Shown: positions 49,505 through 59,269 of the stretch, piece after piece
Layout of the letters: each line of letters starts with the position of its first letter
Numbering within the stretch: position 1 is the stretch's first letter
Assembly (NCBI GenBank): GCA_009830035.1
Contig: SZZY01000004.1
Coordinates: 124,001-188,000, forward strand
Direction of reading: 5' to 3'
DNA from: Pantoea sp. Eser
GTDB taxonomy: Bacteria; Pseudomonadota; Gammaproteobacteria; Enterobacterales; Enterobacteriaceae
DNA length: 64,000 nucleotides
The notes under the pieces: model-generated
Told to the model about the DNA's origin: nothing
The model's input: only the letters and a program-made list of their open reading frames with translations
Database searches by the model: none
Program-made: the position numbers and the translations under genes

Positions 49505-50092
49505 ATGAACACATTACGCATAGGCCTGATCTCGGTGTCCGATCGCGCTGCCAACGGCATTTATCGGGATCAGGGTGTTCCGGCGCTGGAAAGCTGGCTG
49601 AGCAGCGCCATCAGTACGCCGTTTGAGATTGAATCACGGCTGGTGCCGGATGAGCAGCCGATGATTGAGCAGGCCATTTGTGAACTGGTTGATGAACGTT
49701 TCTGCCATCTGGTGCTGACCACCGGCGGTACCGGACCGGCACGACGTGACGTCACGCCGGACGCCACCTTAGCCGTCGCCGATCGTGAAATGCCCGGTTT
49801 TGGTGAGCAGATGCGGCAGATCAGCCTGCAGTTTGTACCAACCGCCATTTTGTCGCGTCAGGTCGGGGTGCTCCGTAAGCAGTCGTTGATCCTTAATCTG
49901 CCTGGCCAGCCGAAGTCGATCAAAGAGACGCTGGAAGGATTGAAAGATGAACAGGGTAAGGTGAAGGTGCACGGAATCTTCGCCTCCGTACCTTATTGTT
50001 TACAGTTGCTGGAAGGGCCGTACGTTGAAACGCACGCCGATGTGATAGCAGCTTTTCGTCCTAAAAGCGCGATACGTGAGATAAATAACTAA
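49505..50092 (+). CDS. mog: Mog, molybdopterin adenylyltransferase
   Basis: Mog activates molybdopterin with ATP before molybdenum insertion. From ATG at 49505 the 195-residue protein equals E. coli. It starts MNTLRIGLISVSDRA and has the MoCF signature VLTTGGTGPARRDVTPDAT near residue 75, then LILNLPGQPKSIKETL. An upstream in-frame extension exists, but the family start is at 49505. Intact. Confidence 0.95.
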   Translation: MNTLRIGLISVSDRAANGIYRDQGVPALESWLSSAISTPFEIESRLVPDEQPMIEQAICELVDERFCHLVLTTGGTGPARRDVTPDATLAVADREMPGFGEQMRQISLQFVPTAILSRQVGVLRKQSLILNLPGQPKSIKETLEGLKDEQGKVKVHGIFASVPYCLQLLEGPYVETHADVIAAFRPKSAIREINN

Positions 50093-50198
50093 ATATTCCG
50101 CATTTCAGGCATAAGCTACAGCCTGACTGGTGCGGCAAAAGATTGACGGTATAGTAAGCCCAGCTTTACAAGCTTTTTTCTTTTGCCTTTGTAATATT

Positions 50199-51487
50199 AT
50201 GAATAAGACACCTGTTCAGCGCCTGACTGGCAAAGATTACAAAACGCTGGCTCTGGGCGGCGCGCTGGAATTTTACGACTTCATTATTTTTGTCTTCTTC
50301 GCTACGGTGATCGGCGAACTCTTTTTCCCCGCCGATCTGCCTGAATGGCTGCGCCAGCTGCAGACCTTTGCCATCTTTGCGGCAGGCTATCTGGCGCGTC
50401 CGCTGGGTGGCATTATCATGGCGCACTTTGGCGATAAGGTCGGGCGTAAAAAGATGTTCAGCCTGAGCATTTTGCTGATGGCGTTACCGACACTGATGAT
50501 GGGCGCGTTACCGACTTATCAGACTATCGGTATCGCCGCGCCGTTGCTGATGCTGCTGATGCGCATGTTGCAGGGGGCAGCGATTGGTGGCGAAGTGCCG
50601 GGAGCCTGGGTGTTCGTCGCTGAGCATGTGCCCTATAAACGCATCGGCACCGCCTGCGGCACGCTGACGGCCGGGCTGACCGTCGGTATTCTGCTGGGAT
50701 CGGTAGTGGCGACGCTGATCAATACCTCAATGTCACCGCAGGCGATTCATGATGGCGGCTGGCGTATCCCGTTCTTCCTCGGCGGCGTGTTTGGGCTGGC
50801 TGCAATGTATCTGCGTCGCTGGCTGCATGAAACGCCGGTGTTTGTTGAGATGCAACAGCGTAAAGCGCTGGCCGAAACCCTGCCGCTGAAAACCGTGCTG
50901 GCGAATCATAAAAAATCGATTGTGATCTCAATGCTGCTGACCTGGCTGCTCTGGGCCTGCATTGTGGTGGTAATCCTGATGTCGCCGGTCTGGCTGCAGA
51001 AGCAGCAAGGCATTGCGCCGGCGCTGACCCTGCAGGCCAACAGCATCGCCACCATCATGCTCTGCTTCGGCTGTATTATTGCCGGAATGGCGGCTGACCG
51101 CTTTGGTGACAGCCGTACGCTGTGTGTGGGCAGCCTGCTGCTGGCACTCTGCAGGTGGCAGTTTTATCACCTGAGAGCACTCTATCCGCAGCAGCTGTTC
51201 CTGCTGTATGGGCTGGCCGGGCTGAGCGTCGGCGTGGTGCCGTTCGTGATGGTGCGGGCCTTTCCGCCCGAAGTGCGGTTTACCGGACTCTCTTTTCCTG
51301 CAATCTCTCCTATGCGATCTTTGGCGGGCTGACGCCGATTTGTGTTTCGTTGTTGATGAACGTCTCAGCGATGGCACCGTGTTGGTATGTGATGGCGCTG
51401 GCGCTGGTAGAGCTGGTTACCGGGATCTGGCTGCGGCGTGATATCAGCCATGAACCTGGCCTGCATGACGTGGTGAAACACGCGTAG
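50199..51487 (+). pseudogene. MFS transporter (metabolite:H+ symporter type), single frameshift
   Basis: From ATG at 50199 the protein begins MNKTPVQRLTGKDYKTLALG, with ALEFYDFIIFVFF in helix 1 and the helix 2-3 loop HFGDKVGRKKMF. It is an approximately 430-residue MHS-type carrier (shikimate, ketoglutarate or citrate relatives); the substrate is unknown. At about 51290-51296 a T run seems to have lost one base (TCTTTTCC for TCTTTTTCC). The last two helices, SCNLSYAIFGGLTPICVSLLMN, are read in another frame down to 51487. The first ten helices are open. Located between mog and satP. Confidence 0.85.
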
Positions 51488-51524
51488 TAGTAACACGCAG
51501 ATCCGGGCTCCGCGTGTTAAGGGA

Positions 51525-52017
51525 TCAGGCTAGTTTTGCGCCAATCGGCAGAATGGTACGGTCAAAGGTTTCGTTCAGCACTTCACCCATCGCCAGATAA
51601 CAGGCGCTGGCAGCACAGATGATACCGACCCAGCCAGCGTACGGCACCAGTGCCGGCAGCTGCATCAGATGCGCCACCGCCAACAGCGCAAACAGCACCG
51701 TGAGCGAGGCAAAGACAAACTGCAGCACCCGCGCACTCTTCAGCGTCCCGACGAACATTAAAGAGCGTGAAGAAGCCCCACAAAGCTCAGCCAGAACATG
51801 CCGTAAGAGATAAAAGCGTTCATGCCAAAGGTATTGTTCTTTTTGAACTCAAGCATTCCGGCCAGGACTTGGGCAATCCCACCAAAAAAATGCCGGTGGC
51901 TAAAATTGCCACGTCCATGGCGAATAAGCCCGAGTTGTGCAGGTTCAGCAGGATAGTTGTCATGCCAAACCCCATTAAGCCCAGTGGGGCAGGGTTAGCC
52001 AGTGTTGAATTTGCCAT
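51525..52017 (-). pseudogene. satP: SatP (YaaH), acetate/succinate:H+ symporter, frameshifted and internally deleted
   Basis: SatP is a six-helix inner-membrane symporter of the AceTr family. From ATG at 52017 the sequence [21 protein letters not shown] is the family signature NPAPLGLxGF. One T is missing from the run near 51886-51894 (ATGGGxxxx region, ILATGIF), shifting the frame. Near 51775-51790, after [11 protein letters not shown], about 27-30 residues are lost and the rest resumes as [24 protein letters not shown] after another one-base change. It ends AMGEVLNETFDRTILPIG. At least three lesions mean no functional carrier. Confidence 0.88.
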
Positions 52018-52165
52018 AGTTCCCCGGCGGTAAAATGATTATTGATGATAAAAAAGGTCTTAGTCCCGGTGCGGGAGGTGAGCAGAGCGCCGCACCATAT
52101 TCAGTGTCCTGCCTACGGTCTTTGATCCCAACCGGGCCAATGTTGAAAAATTTTTTTTGGTTTAA

Positions 52166-52196
52166 CCCTTGATGCGCATCGAAGCGGCCCCATTTA
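52166..52196 (+). promoter_or_regulatory. Heat-shock (sigma-32) promoter of dnaK
   Basis: CTTGATG at 52168-52174 and CCCCATTTA at 52188-52196, spaced by 13 bases, match the sigma-32 consensus CTTGAAA-N13/14-CCCCATNT. They lie about 125 bases before the dnaK start, as in E. coli dnaK P1. The 303-base gap between satP and dnaK holds no gene. Confidence 0.85.
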
Positions 52197-52320
52197 CTTG
52201 TCATCGGGCGTTGTGAACGTTGGAAAAAAAGCATGTGCTGGCAGGTTGAATGCAAACAACTCGCCCGCATAAAAGGTTCACAACCCAAATTGGCAACGAA
52301 TTTAAGTGGGAGATGTTTAG

Positions 52321-54231
52321 ATGGGTAAGATTATTGGTATTGACTTGGGTACAACCAACTCTTGTGTTGCGATCATGGATGGCACTAAAGTACGCGTGCT
52401 GGAGAATGCCGAGGGCGATCGCACCACGCCTTCAATTATTGCTTACACGCAGGACGGCGAAACTCTGGTCGGTCAACCGGCTAAACGTCAGGCAGTGACC
52501 AACCCGCAGAACACCCTGTTCGCGATTAAGCGTCTGATCGGTCGTCGCTTCCAGGACGAAGAAGTGCAGCGTGACATTAAAATCATGCCGTACAAAATCA
52601 CCAATGCAGACAACGGTGATGCCTGGCTGGAAGTGAAAGGTCAGAAAATGGCACCGCCGCAGATCTCTGCTGATGTGCTGAAAAAAATGAAGAAAACCGC
52701 CGAAGATTACCTCGGTGAGCCAGTAACTGAAGCCGTCATTACCGTTCCGGCCTACTTTAACGATGTGCAGCGTCAGGCGACCAAAGATGCCGGCCGTATC
52801 GCGGGTCTGGAAGTTAAGCGTATTATCAACGAACCAACGGCAGCGGCGCTGGCGTATGGTCTGGGTAAAGGCCAGGGCAACCGCACCATCGCAGTTTACG
52901 ACCTGGGTGGCGGTACCTTCGATATCTCAATCATTGAGATCGACGAAGTTGACGGCGAACAAACCTTCGAAGTACTGGCAACCAACGGTGATACTCACCT
53001 CGGTGGTGAAGACTTCGATAGCCGCCTGATCAACTACCTGGTGGCTGAATTTAAGAAAGATCAGGGTATCGATCTGCACAACGATCCGCTGGCGATGCAG
53101 CGTCTGAAAGAAGCTGCAGAAAAAGCGAAAATCGAGCTTTCTTCTGCTCAGCAGACCGACGTGAACCTGCCGTACATCACGGCTGACGCGACCGGTCCTA
53201 AGCACCTGAACATCAAAGTGACGCGTGCGAAGCTGGAATCACTGGTAGAAGATCTGGTTGCTCGTTCTATCGCGCCGCTGAAAGTTGCGCTGCAGGATGC
53301 GGGTCTGTCCGTTTCTGATATCAACGACGTTATCCTGGTTGGTGGTCAGACGCGTATGCCACTGGTTCAGGCTAAAGTGACTGAGTTCTTTGGTAAAGAG
53401 CCACGTAAAGACGTGAACCCGGATGAAGCGGTTGCAGTAGGTGCAGCGGTTCAGGGTGGTGTACTGGGCGGCGACGTGAAAGACGTGCTGCTGCTTGACG
53501 TTACCCCACTGTCACTGGGTATCGAAACCATGGGTGGCGTGATGACCTCGCTGATCAGCAAGAACACCACTATCCCGACTAAGCACAGCCAGGTGTTCTC
53601 AACTGCTGAAGATAACCAGTCAGCCGTGACCATTCACGTGCTGCAGGGTGAGCGTAAGCGCGCCAATGACAACAAGTCACTGGGCCAGTTCAACCTCGAC
53701 GGTATCCAGGCTGCACCGCGCGGTATGCCGCAGATCGAAGTGACCTTCGACATCGATGCGGACGGTATCCTGCACGTGTCAGCGAAAGATAAGAACAGCG
53801 GTAAAGAGCAGAAAATCACCATTAAAGCCTCTTCTGGTCTGAACGATGAAGAGATCGAAAAAATGGTGCGCGACGCGGAAGCGAACGCCGAATCTGACCG
53901 TAAGTTCGAAGAGCTGGTACAGACGCGTAATCAGGGTGACCAGATTGCCCACAGCACGCGTAAGCAGCTGGATGAAGCGGGCGACAAACTGACCGCGGAC
54001 GATAAAGCGCCTATCGAAGCTGCGCTGGCCGCACTGGAAACCGCGCTGAAAGGCGAAGATAAAGCGGAAATCGATGCCAAAATGCAGGCGCTGATGGAAG
54101 TGTCCGGCAAACTGATGGAAGCTGCACAGCAGTCTCAGGCAGGTGCGGCGGATGCCGGCGATGCGTCAGCGAAGAAAGATGACGACGTTGTCGACGCTGA
54201 ATTCGAAGAAGTGAAAGACAACAAGAAATAA
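52321..54231 (+). CDS. dnaK: DnaK, Hsp70 chaperone
   Basis: DnaK is the ATP-dependent Hsp70 chaperone. The 636 residues start [20 protein letters not shown]. The ATPase domain has [13 protein letters not shown] near 170, [11 protein letters not shown] near 194 and [11 protein letters not shown] near 340. The linker [18 protein letters not shown] begins near 388, and the helical lid ends in the acidic tail [17 protein letters not shown]. The ribosome site GGGAGATG lies before ATG. Codon use is that of a highly expressed gene. Intact. Confidence 0.98.
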   Translation: MGKIIGIDLGTTNSCVAIMDGTKVRVLENAEGDRTTPSIIAYTQDGETLVGQPAKRQAVTNPQNTLFAIKRLIGRRFQDEEVQRDIKIMPYKITNADNGDAWLEVKGQKMAPPQISADVLKKMKKTAEDYLGEPVTEAVITVPAYFNDVQRQATKDAGRIAGLEVKRIINEPTAAALAYGLGKGQGNRTIAVYDLGGGTFDISIIEIDEVDGEQTFEVLATNGDTHLGGEDFDSRLINYLVAEFKKDQGIDLHNDPLAMQRLKEAAEKAKIELSSAQQTDVNLPYITADATGPKHLNIKVTRAKLESLVEDLVARSIAPLKVALQDAGLSVSDINDVILVGGQTRMPLVQAKVTEFFGKEPRKDVNPDEAVAVGAAVQGGVLGGDVKDVLLLDVTPLSLGIETMGGVMTSLISKNTTIPTKHSQVFSTAEDNQSAVTIHVLQGERKRANDNKSLGQFNLDGIQAAPRGMPQIEVTFDIDADGILHVSAKDKNSGKEQKITIKASSGLNDEEIEKMVRDAEANAESDRKFEELVQTRNQGDQIAHSTRKQLDEAGDKLTADDKAPIEAALAALETALKGEDKAEIDAKMQALMEVSGKLMEAAQQSQAGAADAGDASAKKDDDVVDAEFEEVKDNKK

Positions 54232-54278
54232 TTGCCCCTGACCGGGCGCGACGGTTGGCCTGACAGCCGTTGAAACCA

Positions 54279-54311
54279 GCACGGGCGTAGGAGTTCTCTC
54301 CACGCCCGTGC
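54279..54311 (+). terminator. Hairpin between dnaK and dnaJ
   Basis: GCACGGGCGT and ACGCCCGTGC (with an extended inner stem GGAG/CTCC) form a long hairpin in the 104-base gap. With no T run after it, it is more likely an RNA-stabilising or partial-attenuation structure than a strong terminator, matching the usual higher level of dnaK than dnaJ. Confidence 0.6.
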
Positions 54312-54335
54312 GATCATGTTAAGGGCTAAATAAAT

Positions 54336-55466
54336 ATGGCGAAGAGTGATTACTACGAGATTTTAGGCGTCGCCAAATCTGCAGACGAGCGTGAAATCAA
54401 AAAGGCTTACAAACGCTTGGCAATGAAGTTTCACCCGGACCGTAGTCCCGGTGATAAAGAGGCCGAAGCCAAATTCAAAGAGGTCAAGGAAGCCTACGAA
54501 ATCCTGACCGACGCGCAGAAGCGGGCGGCTTACGATCAATATGGCCCCGCAGCCTTTGAACAGGGCGGCATGGGCGGCGGTGGATTCGGTGGCGGCGGCG
54601 CAGATTTCAGCGATATCTTTGGCGACGTTTTCGGTGACATCTTTGGTGGTGGCCGCCGTCAGCGCGCAGCCCGTGGCGCCGATTTACGTTACAACATGGA
54701 GCTGTCGCTGGAAGAAGCGGTACGCGGCGTGACCAAAGAGATCCGCATTCCAACGCTGGAAGAGTGTGACGTCTGCCACGGCAGCGGCGCGAAAGCGGGC
54801 ACGCAGCCTCAGACCTGTTCGACCTGTCACGGTGCCGGCCAGGTGCAGATGCGCCAGGGCTTCTTCACCGTACAGCAAGCCTGTCCGACCTGTCACGGTC
54901 GCGGCTCGGTGATTAAAGATCCGTGCAATGCCTGTCATGGCCATGGCCGGGTAGAGAAGTCGAAAACGCTGTCAGTGAAAATCCCGGCAGGGGTCGACAC
55001 CGGTGACCGCATTCGTCTGAGTGGCGAAGGTGAAGCGGGTGAGCAGGGCGCCCCGGCCGGCGATCTCTACGTTCAGGTATCGGTGAAGAAACACCCGATC
55101 TTCGAACGTGAAGATAACAACCTTTACTGTGAAGTGCCGATCAACTTTGCGATGGCAGCACTGGGCGGTGAGATTGAAGTGCCAACGCTGGATGGTCGCG
55201 TGAAGCTGAAAGTGCCGTCTGAAACCCAGACCGGCAAACTGTTCCGCATGCGCGGACGCGGCGTGAAGTCGGTACGCGGCGGCGCGGTCGGTGATCTGCT
55301 GTGCCGGGTGGTGGTGGAAACGCCTGTCAGCCTCAATGAGAAACAGAAAGCGCTGTTGCGTGAACTGGAAGAGAGCTTTGGCGGACCAAGCGGTGAACAC
55401 AACAGCCCGCGCTCCAAAAGCTTCTTCGACGGCGTGAAAAAATTCTTTGATGACTTAACCCGTTAA
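54336..55466 (+). CDS. dnaJ: DnaJ, Hsp40 co-chaperone
   Basis: DnaJ delivers clients to DnaK and stimulates its ATPase. The 376-residue protein has the J domain ([20 protein letters not shown], with HPD near residue 33), a Gly/Phe-rich linker (about 75-110) and a zinc domain with four CxxCxGxG repeats ([32 protein letters not shown]). The C-terminal client-binding and dimerisation domains follow. Intact. Same operon as dnaK. Confidence 0.98.
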   Translation: MAKSDYYEILGVAKSADEREIKKAYKRLAMKFHPDRSPGDKEAEAKFKEVKEAYEILTDAQKRAAYDQYGPAAFEQGGMGGGGFGGGGADFSDIFGDVFGDIFGGGRRQRAARGADLRYNMELSLEEAVRGVTKEIRIPTLEECDVCHGSGAKAGTQPQTCSTCHGAGQVQMRQGFFTVQQACPTCHGRGSVIKDPCNACHGHGRVEKSKTLSVKIPAGVDTGDRIRLSGEGEAGEQGAPAGDLYVQVSVKKHPIFEREDNNLYCEVPINFAMAALGGEIEVPTLDGRVKLKVPSETQTGKLFRMRGRGVKSVRGGAVGDLLCRVVVETPVSLNEKQKALLRELEESFGGPSGEHNSPRSKSFFDGVKKFFDDLTR

Positions 55467-55481
55467 GCTTATCCCCCTCTG

Positions 55482-55510
55482 AAGCCAGCGCAGCGTCGCT
55501 GGCTTTTTTT
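55482..55510 (+). terminator. Terminator after dnaJ
   Basis: AAGCCAGCG and CGCTGGCTT form a perfect 9-base stem with a 6-base loop, followed by T7. It ends the dnaKJ transcript. Confidence 0.93.
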
Positions 55511-55627
55511 GCCTGCCACCACAGCTCGTCTTTTCCGAGTGATATCCGCTGAATAATCTGTTTTTTTCGAACTATCATTACCGGTATTCTTAGCGCCTTG
55601 ATTGATCTCTGGATAAGGACTCTGCGT

Positions 55628-56772
55628 GTGAATATCAGACTAAAAAAATCCTGAATAGTGACGCCGCCGGTGGCGTGGTGCTGATCCTGGCCGCCGCGCT
55701 GGCGATGATCCTCGCCAATAATGGCGCAACACAGCAGGGTTACCGCGATCTGCTGGCAATTCCGGTGCAGTTCCGCTTCGGCGATCTCGATATCAGCAAA
55801 AACCTGCTGCTGTGGATCAATAACGCACTGATGGCGCTGTTTTTCCTGATGGTCGGGCTGGAGGTTAAACGCGAATTGGTGATGGGCGCGCTGGCGAAAC
55901 GTGACAAGGCGGTCTTTACATTAATTGCCGCGCTGGGCGGTATGATGGCCCCGGCAATACTGTTCCTGCTGTTTAATGGCGCTGATGTTGAGACGCGCAG
56001 CGGCTGGGCGATCCCGACCGCCACCGATATCGCATTTGCGCTGGGTATTCTGGCGCTGTTAGGCAGCCGGGTACCGCCAGCCTCAAAGATCTTCCTGATG
56101 GCGCTGGCGATCATTCACGATCTCGGGGCGATTGTGATTATCGCGCTGTTCTATACCCACGATCTCTCGGTCGCATCACTGGGTGTCGCGGCCGCCGCGA
56201 TTGGTGTGCTGGCGCTGATGAACCTGCTCAACGTGCGCAATACCGGCCTCTATCTGCTGTTGGGCATGGTGCTGTGGAACGCGGTGCTAAAGTCAGGCGT
56301 ACACGCCACGCTGGCCGGTGTGGTGGTTGGCTTCCTGATCCCGCTGGCGAAGAAAGAGGGGCATTCACCGGCAATCCACCTTGAGCATGCGCTGCATTCG
56401 TGGGTGAGCTGGCTGATCCTGCCGCTGTTTGCCTTTGCTAATGCCGGCGTCTCGCTGCTGCCACTCGGTATTATTGCTGGCCTGCTGATCGGTAAGCCGT
56501 TGGGTATCACGCTATTTTGCTGGCTGGTGGTGAAAATTGGCCTCGCCCGGCTACCGGAAAATACCTACATTTACATTAAGGATATCGAGGCGGTCGGGGT
56601 GCTGTGCGGCATCGGCTTTACCATGTCGATCTTCATTGCCTCGCTGGCCTATGGCGACACCAACGCCGAACTGATCACCTTGGCGAAGCTGGGCATTCTG
56701 ATCGGATCAATTCTCTCGGCGCTGCTGGGCTACCTGATTCTGTGGCGGCGTCTGGCACAGCGTGCCGGCTGA
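55628..56772 (+). pseudogene. nhaA: NhaA, Na+/H+ antiporter, frameshifted, with an active-site change
   Basis: NhaA exchanges protons for sodium and protects against salt and alkali. A GTG at 55628 starts MNIRLKK. One T is then missing (AAATCCTG for AAATTCCTG, near 55649), so translation stops at once at TGA. The remaining frame, [22 protein letters not shown] onward, is otherwise open to 56772. Three further defects are visible. The first Asp of the ion-binding pair IIDDLGAI (Asp163 in E. coli) is His (IIHDLGAI). About 11 residues between FANAGVSL and LPLGIIAG are absent. A 6-base tandem duplication at 56566-56577 adds two residues. The gene is clearly non-functional. Confidence 0.9.
56566..56577. 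repeat. 6-bp tandem duplication in nhaA
   Basis: TACATT occurs at 56566-56571 and again at 56572-56577. It adds Tyr-Ile in the loop before VGVLCGIGF and makes this loop two residues longer than in E. coli NhaA. Confidence 0.7.
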
Positions 56773-56789
56773 GCAGACGGGAGCGAGGA

Positions 56790-57755
56790 ATGATGTCGCA
56801 CATTAATTACAATCATCTCTACTACTTCTGGCACGCCTGCCGGACCGGATCGATTTTTGGTGCCGCTGAGGCGCTCTCTCTGACGCCGCAAACCATCACC
56901 GGACAGATCAAGGCGCTCGAGGAGCGCCTGCAGGGCAAGCTGTTCCGCCGGCAGGGACGCGGGCTGGTTCCGACCGAGCTGGGGCAGCTGGTGTTCCGCT
57001 ATGCGGACCGGATGTTCATGCTCGGCCAAGAGATGCTGGATATCGTCAACTATCGCAAAGAGTCGCATCTGCTGTTTGATGTTGGCGTGGCGGACGCCCT
57101 GTCTAAGCAGCTGGTGAGCAAGGTGCTGGAGACGGCAGTGGTGGCGCATCTGCGCTGCTTCGAGTCGACCCATGAAATGCTGCTGGAACAGCTCAGCCAG
57201 CACAAGCTGGATATGATTATCTCTGACTGCCCGATCGATTCGACTCAGTAGGAGGGGTTGTTTTCGGTCAAGCTGGGAGAGTGTCCGGTGAGTTTCTGGT
57301 CAACGCTGCCGCTGCCCGAACGGCCTTTTCCGACCTGTCTGGAGACGCGCCGGCTGTTGATTCCGGGACGCCGTTCGATGCTGGGACGTAAGATTCTTAA
57401 CTGGATTAACAGTCAGAGATTGCAGGTCGACATTCTGGGCGAGTTTGATGATGCGGCGTTGTTAATGAAAGCGTTCGGGGCCGGGCAGAATGCCATTTTT
57501 GTCGCTCCGGTGCTGGATCGGCAGGATATCTGGCAGCGTGAGGTGATCGCAGAGGTCGGGCGGCTGGAGACGGTATTAGAGGAGTATCACATCATTTTTG
57601 CTGAGCGGATGATTGAGCATCCGGCGGTACAGCGCATCTGTCATGCAGACTTCAGCGCGCTGTTTCCACGCCCTGTCCAGACGAAAAAAAACCGGCGTAG
57701 AAGCCGGTTCTTTCAACAAAGCGATGAACAAGCGGCGATTAAGCCAGTTTGTTGA
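56790..57755 (+). pseudogene. nhaR: NhaR, LysR-family activator of nhaA, amber codon
   Basis: NhaR activates nhaA in response to sodium. From ATG at 56790, [21 protein letters not shown] and the helix-turn-helix [20 protein letters not shown] match E. coli. TAG at 57249-57251 interrupts CPIDSTQ-stop-EGLFSV where E. coli has Gln. About five residues (near [12 protein letters not shown]) are deleted, and an extra Leu lies in DDAALLMKAFG. The end has lost its usual stop after about LFPRPVQ. The frame continues through the rpsT terminator into the 3' end of rpsT, stopping at 57755. Activator and target have both decayed. Confidence 0.9.
57683..57709 (-). terminator. Terminator of rpsT
   Basis: On the minus strand, AACCGGC and GCCGGTT form a stem followed by T8, 30 bases after the rpsT stop codon. 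A strong terminator for a highly expressed ribosomal gene. Confidence 0.9.
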
Positions 57756-58002
57756 TCTGTGCAGTCAGGTTTGCTTTATAACGTGCAGCTTTGTTTTTGT
57801 GGATCAGACCTTTAGCAGCCTGACGGTCCACGATTGGTTGCATTTCATTGAATGCGTTCTGCGCAGCAGCTTTGTCGCCTGAAGCGATCGCTGCGTATAC
57901 TTTCTTAACGAAGGTACGCATCATAGAGCGGCGGCTAGCGTTATGCTTACGGCGTTTCTCAGATGTTACGGCGCGTTTCTTAGCTGATTTGATATTAGCC
58001 AA
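57739..58002 (-). CDS. rpsT: Ribosomal protein S20
   Basis: S20 binds the 5' domain of 16S rRNA in the 30S subunit. The 87-residue, very basic protein begins [20 protein letters not shown] and has the helices typical of S20, ending [12 protein letters not shown]. Same length as E. coli. Start ATG in E. coli is often replaced by TTG as part of autoregulation; here the codon at 58000-58002 reads TTG on the minus strand (CAA on plus), consistent with that feature. Intact. Confidence 0.97.
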   Translation of the reverse strand: MANIKSAKKRAVTSEKRRKHNASRRSMMRTFVKKVYAAIASGDKAAAQNAFNEMQPIVDRQAAKGLIHKNKAARYKANLTAQINKLA

Positions 58003-58313
58003 GGTCCAACTCCCAAATGTGTTCTATCTATAGAGACAAATCAAAGGCCGAGGAGTATGCCCTTCCAACCTGATTTTGTCAATGGATTTGTGCAAATAAG
58101 CGTCGCTCTATGAGCAGCACTCGGTTACGTATTTGATGGCGCAAGACTCTACCAGCTTCGCCTCGCTGAATACAGTATTTCGCGAAAAAATTCTTATCCG
58201 CGGCCTCCACCGCCAGTAAATGCGCACCGTTAAGCATGAAAGAAGTGCTGACGGGTTAACCTTAGCCGGTTTCAAGGGTATAATCCGCCGATTTCCACCG
58301 GTTTGAGTTAGCC
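58003..58313. other. Divergent promoter region of rpsT and ribF
   Basis: This 311-base gap holds the promoters and leader of rpsT (minus strand) and ribF (plus strand). I see no open frame, repeat or RNA gene. A TTGAC/TACAGTAT-like promoter near 58165-58180 is possible but weak. Confidence 0.5.
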
Positions 58314-59240
58314 ATGAAGTTTATCCGCGGTATTCATAATCTTAACGAGCAGCATCGCGGCTGCGTTCTGACCATTGGTAATTTCGATGGCGTGCACCGC
58401 GGTCATCAGGCGCTGATGTCCCGCCTGTGTGAAGAGGGACGGAAGCGTAATTTACCGGTGGTGGTGATGGTTTTTGAGCCGCAACCGCTGGAACTGTTCG
58501 CTGGCGACAAAGCCCCGGCGCGTCTGACGCGTCTGCGTGAAAAACTGCGCTACCTGGCTGAAGCCGGTGTCGATAAAGTGCTGTACGTCCGCTTTGATCG
58601 CCGTTTTGCGGCGCTGTCGGCGCAGTGTTTTATCAGCGAATTATTAGTCGAAAAACTCGACGTGAAGTACCTCGCGGTGGGCGATGACTTCCGCTTCGGC
58701 GCTGGTCGCCAGGGCGATTTCCTGTTATTACAGAAAGCCGGTGTGGAGTATGGCTTTGATGTCGTCAGTACCGAAACCTTCTGTGACGGCGGCAAACGCA
58801 TCAGCAGCACCGCCGTGCGTCAGGCGCTGGCCGCGGATGACTTAGCGCTGGCGCAATCGCTGTTAGGCCACCCATTTAGTATTTCAGGTCGTGTGGTGCA
58901 CGGTGATGCACTGGGCCGCACGCTGAGTTTTCCTACCGCTAACCTCCCTCTGCGCCGCAGCGTTTCGCCGGTGAAAGGCGTTTATGCGGTCGAGGTGCAC
59001 GGCCTGACGCCTGAGCCGATCCCCGGCGTGGCCAACATTGGCACCCGTCCGACGGTAAAAGGTTTACGCCAGCAGCTTGAAGTTCACCTGCTTGACATCA
59101 ATATGAATCTATATGGCCGGCACATTGACGTGGTGCTGAAGCAGAAATTACGAAACGAGCAGCGCTTTGCCTCACTGGAGGCGTTGAAAGAACAAATTGC
59201 GAAAGATGTGGTAACGGCCCGGCAGTTCTTCGGGCGTTAA
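58314..59240 (+). CDS. ribF: RibF, bifunctional riboflavin kinase/FMN adenylyltransferase
   Basis: RibF makes FMN and then FAD from riboflavin. The 308-residue protein starts MKFIRGIHNLNEQHRGCVLT. The adenylyltransferase domain has IGNFDGVHRGHQALM near residue 22 and ISSTAVRQAL near 162. The kinase domain carries GRTLSFPTANL near 203 and GVANIGTRPTV near 238. E. coli has 313 residues. Intact; first gene of ribF-ileS-lspA-fkpB-ispH. Confidence 0.96.
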   Translation: MKFIRGIHNLNEQHRGCVLTIGNFDGVHRGHQALMSRLCEEGRKRNLPVVVMVFEPQPLELFAGDKAPARLTRLREKLRYLAEAGVDKVLYVRFDRRFAALSAQCFISELLVEKLDVKYLAVGDDFRFGAGRQGDFLLLQKAGVEYGFDVVSTETFCDGGKRISSTAVRQALAADDLALAQSLLGHPFSISGRVVHGDALGRTLSFPTANLPLRRSVSPVKGVYAVEVHGLTPEPIPGVANIGTRPTVKGLRQQLEVHLLDINMNLYGRHIDVVLKQKLRNEQRFASLEALKEQIAKDVVTARQFFGR

Positions 59241-59269
59241 CCTGAGCGAAAAACGGAATCGAGAATCTG

